A stretch of DNA of 64,000 nucleotides, taken from Methanobacteriota archaeon (lineage in GTDB: Archaea > Thermoplasmatota > Poseidoniia > Poseidoniales > Thalassarchaeaceae). The stretch covers positions 1 to 64,000 of the forward strand of contig JABIKU010000034.1 in NCBI GenBank assembly GCA_018654845.1, given 5' to 3'. A program made the position numbers and the translations under genes. Shown here in pieces: positions 24,477 through 35,300 of the stretch; position 1 is the first letter of the stretch; each line of letters opens with the position of its first letter. A model generated the notes under the pieces. It did not search any database. It saw only the letters and a list, made by a program, of their open reading frames with translations, and was not told where the DNA came from.

Positions 24477-25192
24477 AATCGTTTGATTTTGTTCAGAATT
24501 TGTTGACTACTCTGGTCATCCCAATGTTAGCAATTGTTGTGGGAATCGCTGCTACACCAGGCGTCTGGATATTTCTTGAATTTCATCCATTAGTTGCTGA
24601 GCAAGAGTACTGGATTGAGATTCTTGGTACAGGCATCCTCCTTGGTTTTGGAGTCATGATTTGGGGTGTCACCTTAGTTTTGTTATCAGGGGTTCTTGGT
24701 GGCTTGACTGGTCCTCGGGTTGGAGAAGGAAGGTATCCACTCAGATCGTTTGTTACAATCCAGTGGGCATTTTCAATGCTTTTCCATCGTATTGCATTGT
24801 TCTTCCTACCAAAACTAGTCCCTTCATTCATTGGAACATTGTACTACAGACTTTCAGGAGCGAAAATAGGTAAGGGTTGTCAACTAAACACAGAGAATGT
24901 TAACGATTGCAAATCAGTAATTATAGGGAACAGTGTTGTTCTTGGAGGTGCATGCACAATCAATGCTCATCTCGTTGAAAGAGATGAGTTAGTCATGGCT
25001 CCTGTTGTAATAGGCGATGGGGTTCTTATTGGAGCAAAGTCGACTGTACAACCAGGGTGTAAGATAGGAAAGGGAGCAGTAATTGCCACCATGGCTGTAC
25101 TACCGAAATGGACTGAGGTCCCAGCTGGTGAAGTATGGGCAGGCATTCCTGCAAAATGCATCCGTCGAGCTGATGGATCAAAACCAGAATGA
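24473..25192 (+). CDS. Membrane-bound hexapeptide-repeat acyltransferase
   Basis: 239 residues. The first half has two hydrophobic segments (about 13-35 and 50-80). The second half is a left-handed beta-helix of hexapeptide repeats (KIGKGCQL, VIIGNSVVLGGACTI, VVIGDGVLIGAKSTVQPGCKIGKGAVIATMAVL) ending in AGIPAKCIRR, which is the standard end of LpxA-type transferases. The combined membrane-plus-hexapeptide layout resembles the terminal domain of Pls-type nonribosomal peptide synthetases. It would acetylate or acylate a surface or lipid-linked substrate; which one is not visible. It is coupled to the small gene before it. Confidence 0.8.
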   Translation: MKSFDFVQNLLTTLVIPMLAIVVGIAATPGVWIFLEFHPLVAEQEYWIEILGTGILLGFGVMIWGVTLVLLSGVLGGLTGPRVGEGRYPLRSFVTIQWAFSMLFHRIALFFLPKLVPSFIGTLYYRLSGAKIGKGCQLNTENVNDCKSVIIGNSVVLGGACTINAHLVERDELVMAPVVIGDGVLIGAKSTVQPGCKIGKGAVIATMAVLPKWTEVPAGEVWAGIPAKCIRRADGSKPE

Positions 25193-25199
25193 TTTTCAA

Positions 25200-25844
25200 T
25201 CAATCTTCTGAATCATCGCCAGCATCTTCTTCGAGTTCTTCAGCCATATCTTTAGCGTGAGAAACTGCATCTTCTGCTGCGTCGAGAGCTTCATCCATTC
25301 GCGACTTGAAAGTATCTTGCTTCGCAGCGAATTCTGCCATCTTCTCGACAGCTGAATCAATCATTTCGTAGCGAGTGTTAATCGCTTCGTTCAGATTTTC
25401 GAATAATTGCATGTGTTGAACATACCAGTCATCACGAGCGCTGAGTTCTGCTTGAGCTGTTTGCAGCGACTCGTCGAGTTCTTCTGCAATTTCAAAAACA
25501 CGACCGAGTCGAGCCTTTTCCCGAGAGTACATTTCTTCGGTTTTCTCAAGTTTCGGCAAAAGGTGTTCCATCTTCTTGCCGGACTTAGCACCTTCCATCT
25601 CCATGCTGCGAATTCGATTGTCCTTCTCAGTCAACAATGATTCTAAGCCTTCACGATCGATTTCATGATCGATTGCTTCCTTTTCGAGGGCATCGATAAT
25701 GCCGTTTTTTTCTTCGATCTCATTCTCGATATTGCGATATGCAACATATAATTTTTCAAGTCTATCAGATTCTTCGATCAAGCGCTCTTCGAGCTGCTTA
25801 ACACGAACTTCTGGGGTTATCGAGCCGCCTTCTTCATCACTCAT
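25200..25844 (-). CDS. Coiled-coil protein, 214 aa
   Basis: Almost entirely charged heptad-repeat sequence from about residue 12 to 205 with no membrane segment, beginning with an acidic MSDEEGG and ending in an acidic EELEEDAGDDSED. It is likely a long rod-shaped dimer. No enzymatic motif is present. It is convergent with the acyltransferase gene, 7 bases apart. Possible structural or chromosome/cell-surface scaffolding role; nothing in the sequence decides. Confidence 0.75.
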   Translation of the reverse strand: MSDEEGGSITPEVRVKQLEERLIEESDRLEKLYVAYRNIENEIEEKNGIIDALEKEAIDHEIDREGLESLLTEKDNRIRSMEMEGAKSGKKMEHLLPKLEKTEEMYSREKARLGRVFEIAEELDESLQTAQAELSARDDWYVQHMQLFENLNEAINTRYEMIDSAVEKMAEFAAKQDTFKSRMDEALDAAEDAVSHAKDMAEELEEDAGDDSED

Positions 25845-25927
25845 GTGAATCCCTTGCTATGTTCGAGACCTACTCTCGCTTTAACTTCGGCGGATTCATT
25901 CTCATGATGAACGGCGTTCGCCCGTCC

Positions 25928-27340
25928 TCACTGCGAAACTGCAGCTACTGTCGCAGCGAGGACAGCAGTCAACCGTTTAGAAGAAGGAATGTGGAGTTTT
26001 TCGTCCGGTCCATGAGCATTATTCCCTGGACCGCCTGTACCTGTACAGAGGAAACTTGCATTTGGGTATTTATTCTGCATCATCGCCATGAAAGGTATAG
26101 TCCCACCAACCCAGGTTGCCATAGGGGGTAATCCGCTGATATGCTTGCTTGCTTGTGCAAGTGCTTCAGCGACTTTTCCTTGCATCGGCGGTGCATGGAA
26201 ACCATCGGCCGCCGCATCTTGTGCATAAGTGACTTCAGCGCCATATGGAGGATTTTCTTCAAGACGCTGCTTCACAAGTTCATCGACTGTTGCTGCATCT
26301 ACTCCGGGAGGAATTCGGAAACTCAATTTGAGATCAGTATTGGTTCGCAAGACATTTCCGGCGGTCTGTGAAGGTGGCATCCCATCTGCTCCAATAACTG
26401 CCATCGCCGGCCGCCAATTCATATCGAGAAGTATTTCTTTTGATCCTGGATGCTGTGGGAGAAGACTGTCAACTACTGGCAATTGCTCCCAAATTCCATT
26501 TCCGAGAAGTTCTGCTAATGCTGTTGCCTCTTCGTGAACTTTATCCGAGATCTCAACATGCATTTCTGGAATTAGCACTTTTCCAGTTACTGAATCTTCT
26601 ACTCTGTCGAGTAACATTCGCTGAATTCTGAACGAGGATGGAATCGTTCCACCTGACATTCCAGAATGTACACCTTCGTGCGAAACTTTGACAGAAAGGT
26701 TTCCAGAAACTAGACCACGTAGGGCTTCAGTGACCCAAATATGTTCATAATCTGGCCCACCACTATCAAGAACGACTACTAAATCGGGATTTCCAAGTTG
26801 CTCACTCAAAGCTTCTAGATATGGTGGTAAATCAAATGACCCCGACTCCTCGCATGTTTCTATCAAAAAGTGTGAAGTCGGATACGGCACTCCTTGTTCC
26901 TGAAGCATCTTGAGTGCCGTAACACAAAGATATCCGCCATATCCATCGTCTAATGCACCACGACCGAATAGCCAAGGATCTCGACGGACGCCTTTCAATG
27001 GATGCAATCCTTCTGACCAAAGATTTGGGCGTGATGGTTGTTTATCAAGATGAGAATAGAAGATGACTTCGCCCGGTCCTGTTCCTTCGACCGAAACCAA
27101 TAATACTGGACTTCGATCATCGATTCTATGAATTTCATAACTCATATTTTCGATATTTTGTTTGTCGAGCCAAGCCGAAAAAAGGTCGATTGTTGCATCT
27201 AATTCACCTTTTTCAGCCCAATTTGGTTCGAAGCCAGGTGATAATGCCTCGATTTCAATAAATTCACAGAGACTCGGCAATATTGAGGATTCCCATAACT
27301 CATCCGCTCGCTCACTCAGTCGGTCCAAATCTACAGACAT
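25928..27340 (-). CDS. M20 family dipeptidase (CNDP2/DUG1-like)
   Basis: 470-residue zinc aminoacylase/dipeptidase. Metal ligands are in FYSHLDKQP (His, then Asp), GRGALDDGYG (bridging Asp), CEESGS (catalytic Glu followed by ligand) and the C-terminal NAHGPDEKL (His). The lid/dimerisation domain occupies about residues 215-400. The close spacing and HSG/GG segments place it with the long cytosolic dipeptidases that split short peptides rather than with succinyl-diaminopimelate desuccinylase. ACAGGAGG lies just before the ATG. It is transcribed alone. Confidence 0.9.
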   Translation of the reverse strand: MSVDLDRLSERADELWESSILPSLCEFIEIEALSPGFEPNWAEKGELDATIDLFSAWLDKQNIENMSYEIHRIDDRSPVLLVSVEGTGPGEVIFYSHLDKQPSRPNLWSEGLHPLKGVRRDPWLFGRGALDDGYGGYLCVTALKMLQEQGVPYPTSHFLIETCEESGSFDLPPYLEALSEQLGNPDLVVVLDSGGPDYEHIWVTEALRGLVSGNLSVKVSHEGVHSGMSGGTIPSSFRIQRMLLDRVEDSVTGKVLIPEMHVEISDKVHEEATALAELLGNGIWEQLPVVDSLLPQHPGSKEILLDMNWRPAMAVIGADGMPPSQTAGNVLRTNTDLKLSFRIPPGVDAATVDELVKQRLEENPPYGAEVTYAQDAAADGFHAPPMQGKVAEALAQASKHISGLPPMATWVGGTIPFMAMMQNKYPNASFLCTGTGGPGNNAHGPDEKLHIPSSKRLTAVLAATVAAVSQ

Positions 27341-27414
27341 AGCCTCCTGTCGTAGAGTCCTTTCTTTGTATCTTCGACAGTGGAACCTGTAAATTTTCGA
27401 ATAAATAGCTCAGA

Positions 27415-30400
27415 TTATTCGATAATTTGCATCTCAGCAGAACTACAAATTGGGGTCAGTCCTCGATTAAAGGGGCAGGTTTGGCAAGCTTCTGCTTCTT
27501 TTCCAGAAAGGCGTTGATGATTTGAGAGAGGTTCATCCGAGGATAATGCCATGCTCGCTGCTAGAATGAGAATTTCGTCAAGATCTCGTTGGGCTTGGTC
27601 GAACATATCCTGAGGATATTCGACAAGTCTACCCGTCACACCAATCCAAATCGCTGGTCGAAGTACCTCACGAGTGGCGAATCCTGCCTCATTGCGGAAT
27701 TTCTCAAGGCTTTCAATTGCTCGATAATATAGTGCTAATTGCATTCGATGATGGAGCAGCATGTCGAATTCTGCTTCACACTGAGGTGCAATTCCAACTT
27801 TCCCTGACCCTTCGAGCAAGCCATCTTTAAAATTGGAATTGAGTTTCCATGCCTCTTCGGTTTTGAGATCAATTGGACGAATTGAAGGGCCCTTTTCATC
27901 AATAGTGCACAAAACCAAATCGATAATTCCATCCATCTCAATAAATGCTTTATCGATTTGAGCAAGCGGTTTGTCACCATCAGGTGTCCATCGGCTACGA
28001 ATTAGACCCCCCAACGGGGCTGGCAAGGAGATGTGGAATGGCATTTCTGTTCGTAATCCTTCAACAATTTCGCCACCATCATCTGAAATTCCTTTTACCA
28101 AATTTCCAAGTTTACTATTCTGTAAATTATTAATCATCAAATCGACGAGCTTTTGTGTTGTCTTCTTATCTCCGGCGGCTGGGAATAATTCACCATATAC
28201 CTGATTGTGAAGGCTCTGGTCAGCCATTTGATCTTCATTTGATTGTGTCCAAGACTCACCAAGAGGTGTTGAAGGTGATTCACATCCAGGATTTGGAATG
28301 CCGAGTTCGACAATTCGATGGATGATTTTTCCGAGCGTTGCTGCATCGACTCCAGCGGGCATTCCAGCGACAACACTCGATTCTGACTCAGGAATGATGG
28401 GGTCAGAAGTCAGACCACCACGTGTCTCAAACCAATGTCTTCGGGAGCATTGCCCAAGAATAGATAGACGGTGCGGTGCAATACGAATTCGTGGTGCTGC
28501 GTCGGTACGAGCAGGTGGGAAAGCTACTTTTTCGCGGGTAGAGGAATTTTGTGCGGCATTATTTGTCCGCTCAATTTTTTGTAATGGAGTATAGAGAGGT
28601 TCGGCATCTGAATCATCAGTATTGAAACAATCCGAATGATGTAAAACAACCATTCCACTCAGATTAGTCTCGCCAGTAAATGCATCGAAATTCATTGAAA
28701 ATGGGTTGAGATAACGAATCGTATTATGAGTTGAAGGTGGGATATTTGATTCAAAATCATCTTCTCTATTCCAAATCGAATTCCTCTCACCTCGACGCCA
28801 GGACCCTTGACGGAGCGATTCTAACCACATCTGACCGAGTTGTGGCATGGTTTTACTGTAATTCCAAGGAATTTGCAATCCAGAAGGCGTCCCGGCAATT
28901 TCATCTTCAGCATCATATTTCCAAATCGTTCCTTTTGGCGAGCCAACGAGAATCAATCTATGTTTGGCTCGAGTCGCTCCAACGTAGAGAAGGCGGCGTG
29001 CTTCAGCATCCTTTCTCGCCTGATAAAGCCACTTTGTATGCTCCCAAACACCAGACTTTGCTTTGTCCTCATCAGTCCAAGGAAGTGGGCTTCCAGCAAA
29101 TATTTCTGGACTCACAATTGCTCTCGAACGATACTCATGATTGAGGTTGGTCTGTCTTTTTGAGAAAATATCTACTAGGAAAACGACGCTGGCTTGCAAA
29201 CCTTTTGAGCCATGAATTGTCATTACTCGAACAGCATCCTTCGGCGGAATTGTTACCGCTTCCATTGCCGAAGAATCCCTCTCTCGTAATTCTCTGATTC
29301 GGTCGGCGATTACAATTGCATCGCCACCGACCTCAACCATAAGAGAGCTAACCAATTGAGTGAATTGTTCGACATCTTGGAGCGTAGTTGTATCGGGATA
29401 TGTGGCGAGTAAATCAGAGCGATCGAGCGTGTCTTCCAGCAACTCAATTATTCGACCGGTTTCAGCAAGGGCAATCCACCGGTCGATGAGGTTTTTTTGA
29501 CGAGAATTGACTGCGAATTCAGCCATTCGATGAAGCAAATTTTCATCTCGTTTAGCCAAGCTGATGAATTGTTGCAATCTAGCATCATCAAAACCAACTA
29601 AGCTAGAACGCGCAACCCAAGCTGCGTTGTGACGATCAAACGGTCGTGCGATAAACTGCAGCAATCCATCGAGCGTGTGCACTGCAGGACGCTCGAGTAA
29701 ACCTCCTTCGCGATCGGCTTGAGCATCGATTCCAAAATCGTTCAAATACCGTATTATTACATCACGAATTCGCGCACGAGTAGGCAGCAGCACCATGATT
29801 TCGTGCGCTGGAACCGGTTTTGATTTCGATAGTATATCCCATCGGCCTTCAGGTGACTTTACCCTAACCGAGCGACCTTCAATTAAGCTCTTAATCCGAA
29901 GAGCGATCATCATTCCTTGGCGCTCCATTGAATTTGGTACACCCGGCCCAAAGGCGTCGATATACTCATACAAATCAGTGGGTGGATCGGTAGCGATTTC
30001 TTTGTTGAGAGGGCAGAGCCACTCAATTGAACCACTAGATTTTGTAAGATCAGGACAAGCGAATAATTCTTGAGAATCTGCATAAAAATCACCACTCGGA
30101 ACAGTTCGATGACGTGGTGAAAAAATATCGGTCCACCATTGATTCATCACACGTAATAATCCACCATCTGTTCGATAATTTACTTTCAAAGAAACATGAC
30201 CTTCTATCCGCATATCGACCTCTTCTTGACTCGGCGAAGAAAGACCTTGATCTGTCGCATCGAACGGAATCCAACCGACTAAATCACGTCCACCATCCTG
30301 CCATATTTTTGTCGCTTGAACAATTGTCAAAGGATGGTCATTTCTTGGATCCCGACTATGTGTTTCGCTTCGCAGCGGTGGACTTCTTGTCAATTCTGAA

Positions 30401-32355
30401 AGACTTGCGAACTCCTGCTTATTGACCTCTCTTAGAGTGCGGGCATACGTGCGGAATCCTGTGACTTCGGCTTGTCGGAACGCATAGATGCTTTGTTTCA
30501 CATCTCCAACATAACATACTGTTGGCTGCCATGGTGTATTCGGAATTTCAGGATCTCCTTCTACCCATTCTCGCTCACCCCATAGCCTTGCTAATAGTCT
30601 CCATTGTAGTGGAGAATTATCTTGAGCTTCGTCGATGATGAAGGCACGGTACCTGCGTCTAATCTTCTTCAATAATCCATATCGATGGGTTAAATCGGCG
30701 CGGATTTGACCTAAATGAGCGGCAGATTCACCTGCTCGACTGGGATCTTCTTCTAGCGCATCAAGAGCTGTAAATGCAGTGAAAATATTCTCATCACGCC
30801 AGGGTTCGGCACTCGATTTATCGAGTGCTGACTGAATCGATGGGTGATAAAATTCTCGACATGCTTCTGGACAATTAATTAGAAGCAAGTCGCCGGCCAA
30901 TCGTTGAATATCATCAAAGTCATGAACTTCATCTCGAGCTTTCAATTTAGCGAGAATTCCTTGGAAGCCACGTAAAATTAATCGTAAATCATCAAGATTT
31001 CGAGCCTCGTGGGAGAGTGAAAAACAGTGTGCTGTTCCCTTGCTAACAGTTGGAGCAACCTCAGGAAGTTCTTCAGGAAGTGTCGCGAGGGGAGATTGCC
31101 AATTTTCATTCGAACATGGAGGGGGCGTCTCATCGAGTAGTATGGCTGTTCGAGTGAAGTGAAGGTAGGTTTGACCTTCTGTAGTACTCCACAATTCATT
31201 GATTCTTTTCGCGGTTACATCGAAAAGTGATTTCAATGAACCAAAATTTTCGATACCTTTTGGCCAATCATCATTCGGCAGCGAGGCGCGTGGGAAAAAT
31301 GTGATTTTCTTGTTGAACCAGGTCGAGCGGTTTGAAGTACATTGCAAAATATGACCAAGCCAGATTAATTTATCCCAAACTTGGTCACCCGGACCATTAT
31401 CTGCTAATCGATCTAAGCATGCGATTCGAGTATTTGCATCCCAAGCACCTCCTAATTTAGTAATATTAGATTTAACTGATTGGCAATAATCATCGATAAG
31501 CCTGTGAATCTCTTCAGTAAATTCATTTAGAGTATTTTCATCGATTGATTCTAATATTCGTCCTAACAATAATTCTGACGAAATTGAATCGTTTTCATCG
31601 AGTAAATTTCGAATACCTTCCTCGATGAAAACTGAACGAGTGACAAGAGAGCGAAGAACTGAAGTTGCTCGGCGGCGACCGGAATAGTGTCGCTGAATTC
31701 GGTCACGAGCGCCCAAAACTGATTCTGCAATTTCAGCGGATATCCCAGCATCAACAGCTTCACCGATAAGATTTGGTGAACTAGGTAATCTCCAAAGTGT
31801 GTTTAGGGCGGATTCTGTCAGTAAAATTCGGCCTGAATCCGAGATATTTTCGCGGCTTAATGCATCTCCTAAAATGCCGCGATAGGGGGCCACTAATTGA
31901 TTGAAGAACGAATCTATCGTTCCGATTGGTGCATCATCGAGAAGAGTCAATAATTGCTCATTGAACCCTTGATGGCGTATTCTTGGATCCTTCCGATATG
32001 TGCCATCATCACTTGCTGAACCCGGCTTCAATCTCGAAATTCTCTTACGAAGTCTATCTCGCATTTCATCTGCTGCTCGATTTGTAAATGTCAACAATAC
32101 AACTTCGCCAGGTAACAACCCTCCCCATTTCCTCAAATCGATTCTCTCAGCCGAACCGGCGACCAGCATCCCACTTTGCAATCGAGATGGGCGCTCAGGT
32201 TTTGGCAAAATTCGTGTTGCTCGTTGATCTTCACATAGATAATGTTCGATAACTCTGTCAACAATAGTGCTGGTCTTTCCAGTGCCTGCACCAGCATCAA
32301 CCACGATGTGAGAGTCTAGGTTTAGAGCCAGAAGTTGGGCTGTATTCAACTGCAT
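27415..32355 (-). CDS. UvrD/RecB-family helicase-nuclease (AddA-like)
   Basis: Giant SF1A helicase of about 1646 residues with a C-terminal RecB-type nuclease. Helicase motifs in order: Walker A GAGTGKTST (about 23), LLTFTNRAADEMRDRL (Ia), TIDSFFNQ (Ic), Walker B FIIDEAQD (about 572), YVGDVKQSIYAFR (III), MTIHGSKGLQASVVFL (V), RRLLYVGATRAKHRL (VI). The nuclease carries the core Asp and DLKTEE (PD-(D/E)XK), with cysteines before it (LGQCSRRH) and after it (ACQTCPFNRGLTPIC), the arrangement of a RecB/AddB-type Fe-S cluster. The ATG overlaps the stop of its partner (TGATG), so they form one complex. It would process DNA double-strand ends. Such a pair is uncommon in archaea. Confidence 0.88.
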   Translation of the reverse strand: MQLNTAQLLALNLDSHIVVDAGAGTGKTSTIVDRVIEHYLCEDQRATRILPKPERPSRLQSGMLVAGSAERIDLRKWGGLLPGEVVLLTFTNRAADEMRDRLRKRISRLKPGSASDDGTYRKDPRIRHQGFNEQLLTLLDDAPIGTIDSFFNQLVAPYRGILGDALSRENISDSGRILLTESALNTLWRLPSSPNLIGEAVDAGISAEIAESVLGARDRIQRHYSGRRRATSVLRSLVTRSVFIEEGIRNLLDENDSISSELLLGRILESIDENTLNEFTEEIHRLIDDYCQSVKSNITKLGGAWDANTRIACLDRLADNGPGDQVWDKLIWLGHILQCTSNRSTWFNKKITFFPRASLPNDDWPKGIENFGSLKSLFDVTAKRINELWSTTEGQTYLHFTRTAILLDETPPPCSNENWQSPLATLPEELPEVAPTVSKGTAHCFSLSHEARNLDDLRLILRGFQGILAKLKARDEVHDFDDIQRLAGDLLLINCPEACREFYHPSIQSALDKSSAEPWRDENIFTAFTALDALEEDPSRAGESAAHLGQIRADLTHRYGLLKKIRRRYRAFIIDEAQDNSPLQWRLLARLWGEREWVEGDPEIPNTPWQPTVCYVGDVKQSIYAFRQAEVTGFRTYARTLREVNKQEFASLSELTRSPPLRSETHSRDPRNDHPLTIVQATKIWQDGGRDLVGWIPFDATDQGLSSPSQEEVDMRIEGHVSLKVNYRTDGGLLRVMNQWWTDIFSPRHRTVPSGDFYADSQELFACPDLTKSSGSIEWLCPLNKEIATDPPTDLYEYIDAFGPGVPNSMERQGMMIALRIKSLIEGRSVRVKSPEGRWDILSKSKPVPAHEIMVLLPTRARIRDVIIRYLNDFGIDAQADREGGLLERPAVHTLDGLLQFIARPFDRHNAAWVARSSLVGFDDARLQQFISLAKRDENLLHRMAEFAVNSRQKNLIDRWIALAETGRIIELLEDTLDRSDLLATYPDTTTLQDVEQFTQLVSSLMVEVGGDAIVIADRIRELRERDSSAMEAVTIPPKDAVRVMTIHGSKGLQASVVFLVDIFSKRQTNLNHEYRSRAIVSPEIFAGSPLPWTDEDKAKSGVWEHTKWLYQARKDAEARRLLYVGATRAKHRLILVGSPKGTIWKYDAEDEIAGTPSGLQIPWNYSKTMPQLGQMWLESLRQGSWRRGERNSIWNREDDFESNIPPSTHNTIRYLNPFSMNFDAFTGETNLSGMVVLHHSDCFNTDDSDAEPLYTPLQKIERTNNAAQNSSTREKVAFPPARTDAAPRIRIAPHRLSILGQCSRRHWFETRGGLTSDPIIPESESSVVAGMPAGVDAATLGKIIHRIVELGIPNPGCESPSTPLGESWTQSNEDQMADQSLHNQVYGELFPAAGDKKTTQKLVDLMINNLQNSKLGNLVKGISDDGGEIVEGLRTEMPFHISLPAPLGGLIRSRWTPDGDKPLAQIDKAFIEMDGIIDLVLCTIDEKGPSIRPIDLKTEEAWKLNSNFKDGLLEGSGKVGIAPQCEAEFDMLLHHRMQLALYYRAIESLEKFRNEAGFATREVLRPAIWIGVTGRLVEYPQDMFDQAQRDLDEILILAASMALSSDEPLSNHQRLSGKEAEACQTCPFNRGLTPICSSAEMQIIE

Positions 32356-35300
32356 CAATTATCCTCCTTTAGATTTACATCACAAATTTCTGCAACCCTA
32401 CAAAATTTACACGCGTCTTGAGAAGGTGTAGGATGTACTCGACCATTTTTAGCACCGTTTGCAACACCTAGGGCAACGGAAATTCTTGCGGCTAGCCAGG
32501 CTCGTAGTGGATCACTTTGAGGATCGTTGTTCTCGTTTTTGAATCGATATCGGTCATGAGTAATAGACGTTCGATTACCAAATGAAGCACCTTCATTTGT
32601 AGGATTGAAACGGTTCGAAATTTCTATGAGATGAGTAGTTTTGTGACCAAGAACAGAAATTCCAGCGGCAACGACCAAATCACCTGGATGAGCAATTTCC
32701 CATGCACGAGCATAAAGGGCAAGTTGCAATTCTTCGAGCAATCCCTTTGCATGCCGATCTGTTACTTTTGTTGATTCACTGGTTTTGAGATCTCGAATTG
32801 CGATTAATCGCCGAGGTTTCCAATCGGTACCAATTATCTTCAAGGGAGCGATGGTTTCACTTCCTTCAGCATCAAACCAAATAGACTCATTCTCATCGAA
32901 TGAGAGCAAATCTACACGATCAATCATTCCTCTCAAACGCAGTGAAGGTAATGCTTCACCGTTCGGGATGGTTATTTCTGCAGGTAATTCAATCTCAATT
33001 CCTCGCTCATCATGATTAATCAATTCCCATTCTAATGCAAGAGGAATCGCTCCAGTCAATTTGAGTTCTTCTCGTATCATTCGGCCGATTCGGCCGGCAA
33101 TAGGTGTCGGCTGAGGATTTGGAGTCCAGTTCATCCATTCACGCAGATTCATTCCCGTCATCATTCGAACACGATTTGTCGATACCGCATCACTACGATT
33201 TAACCAAGGGGCACGATCATCTAGTACCTCGAGAGCGATTTTCATAATTTCCTCTTCATTAATTCCAGATTTCGCTATACTGAGAGGAATTTTACTATCT
33301 ATACTAAAGTCAATTTCACGGTCACCTCCCATTTCAAAATTTAGTATTTTACACAATAAATCATGGTGGACATTATGGAATAAATCACCATGAGTTCGTG
33401 CATCTAAATCTTCGGTTTGTAAGTCTTCAACATCTGCATACAAACCGCGACCTAACCAACCAGCTCGCGGGCATCTCGCCCAATCATGGAGACGGCTGGC
33501 TGACCAAACTGAGATGTTTTGTTCAGCTCCAACAACATGTCCGTGTCGAGCATCATTTACCTGTGAATGAACTGAAAGTGGCGTGAATGGACGAGGATCG
33601 ATTGTTACCGTCCTAATCTCCTTTGATGCTACACCCGTGCGGGCACTGATAACCGGCCAACGTTCATTCACCCTAGGTGGAGTGATGTCTTTCGGAGAGC
33701 GTTTTTTGAGATCTTCTCGGCGAAATTGAAATAGATGTTTTTTAGCTGAATTGGGTAGATACCCGTCTTCTTCAGCCACGGTCGGTTGACGTCTCTCACG
33801 GTCTCTTTGAAGGGATGAATCCAGTGAAATTGTTATCGAGTCTGGATTTAATGCAGGAGTAATCGGTTCGATATTTTGGCGCATGCGCTTACCATCAATT
33901 TGACGATGAGCGCGTGGACTTAACGAAGTGATTTTATCCAATTCAAACTTCTCACAATCATCATTTGGATCTTGTTCAAATGACCATTCTCGAATTGGAG
34001 CAGATGCAGGAGTTGCTTCATCAAGACTTGGGTCGAGAATGATTACCTCATTTGCACAATTCAAAAAGTGTTCACGATGGTGCCTAGCCTGACGGATGGG
34101 TCCATCAGGCCTCAGTAGATTCTTTTCATGTCGTTCTTCATCTCCGAGAAAAGGTAATTTCGATACACGCAAATCCCAAGAAATGCTTGAAGTATTTGCA
34201 AGAATGAGCAAATCTGCTGAACAGCCAAGTGCTTGTTTTGGGTTTAGTAATCTCAATCTTGAACTCAATTTGCTCTGGCTTGATCTCAACTCTGCTGAAC
34301 GCAATAGAGTTGAAATTTGATCAACCCAATCTGAACCCATTCTCGGATGATTGAAACCTACTAAGGATTGAGATGAACGTAAGGAGGCTAATTCTTTCAC
34401 AATAGTTTGAATGACCGCGGCCGGAGTTGCAAATACTCCATCAGAATTTTCCTTTCGGGACTCCACATCGATATTAGCTAAGGTGGCCATCAACCACTCG
34501 TCACCAGTTTTTGTTGATGGGAAAAAAGACAATTTCTTTCCGCTAAAGCAGCCAATTTTTTCACACTCATCGAATACTGTCCTATCAGCTCCAGTCAAAA
34601 TTGGCCTCAGGCTATTTACAACTGATAATAACCACCATAATGTTGATTCTTTGGCTATTGCATCACGCTCTTTATTTGCTGGGCGAGAGAGAGTTTCTAT
34701 CCAACGTAACAATGCCCCAGGCCCACCTAAAATATGATCACTACGAGCTAATTCACTCATCAAATTAGCATCGGGAACTGGCCGAATTTCTAAATCTGAT
34801 GAGTGATGTGAAATTTCAGGAAAGAGTTTTATCGAATTTTGTAAGGCTAAGGTTCTCAACTTCTCCAAAGAGAATGCATCTGATCCGTGTCCAAGTTGAA
34901 TCAAAGAGTGTAACCAATGTCCGAGTGAGTGCCCTATTACCGTTGAATTTTCAACAATAATTGGGAATCCTAAATCTCGTAATGAACGATTCCATTTTCC
35001 CTGATTATTTGTTAAATTTGGATCGACGATAATGATTTTCATCGTTGAACTTTCTCTCAATTTTTCATCGGTGAAAGACATTGCAGCGTGAAATGATTGG
35101 CTTTCACGTTGCAATAATACACGTCTTACTATAGATTCAGAATTATTGAGGCGAAGTTCGTGATTCGGCACCCATTCCGGCAAATTTATTGATTCTTTTA
35201 TCGGATATTGATCTTCGAGTAAAATACCATGGGTACCGAGTCTGTAACTACCCTTATTTGCGAGTTGATGAATTGGGCAATGTTTCGAGATTGCAATCAT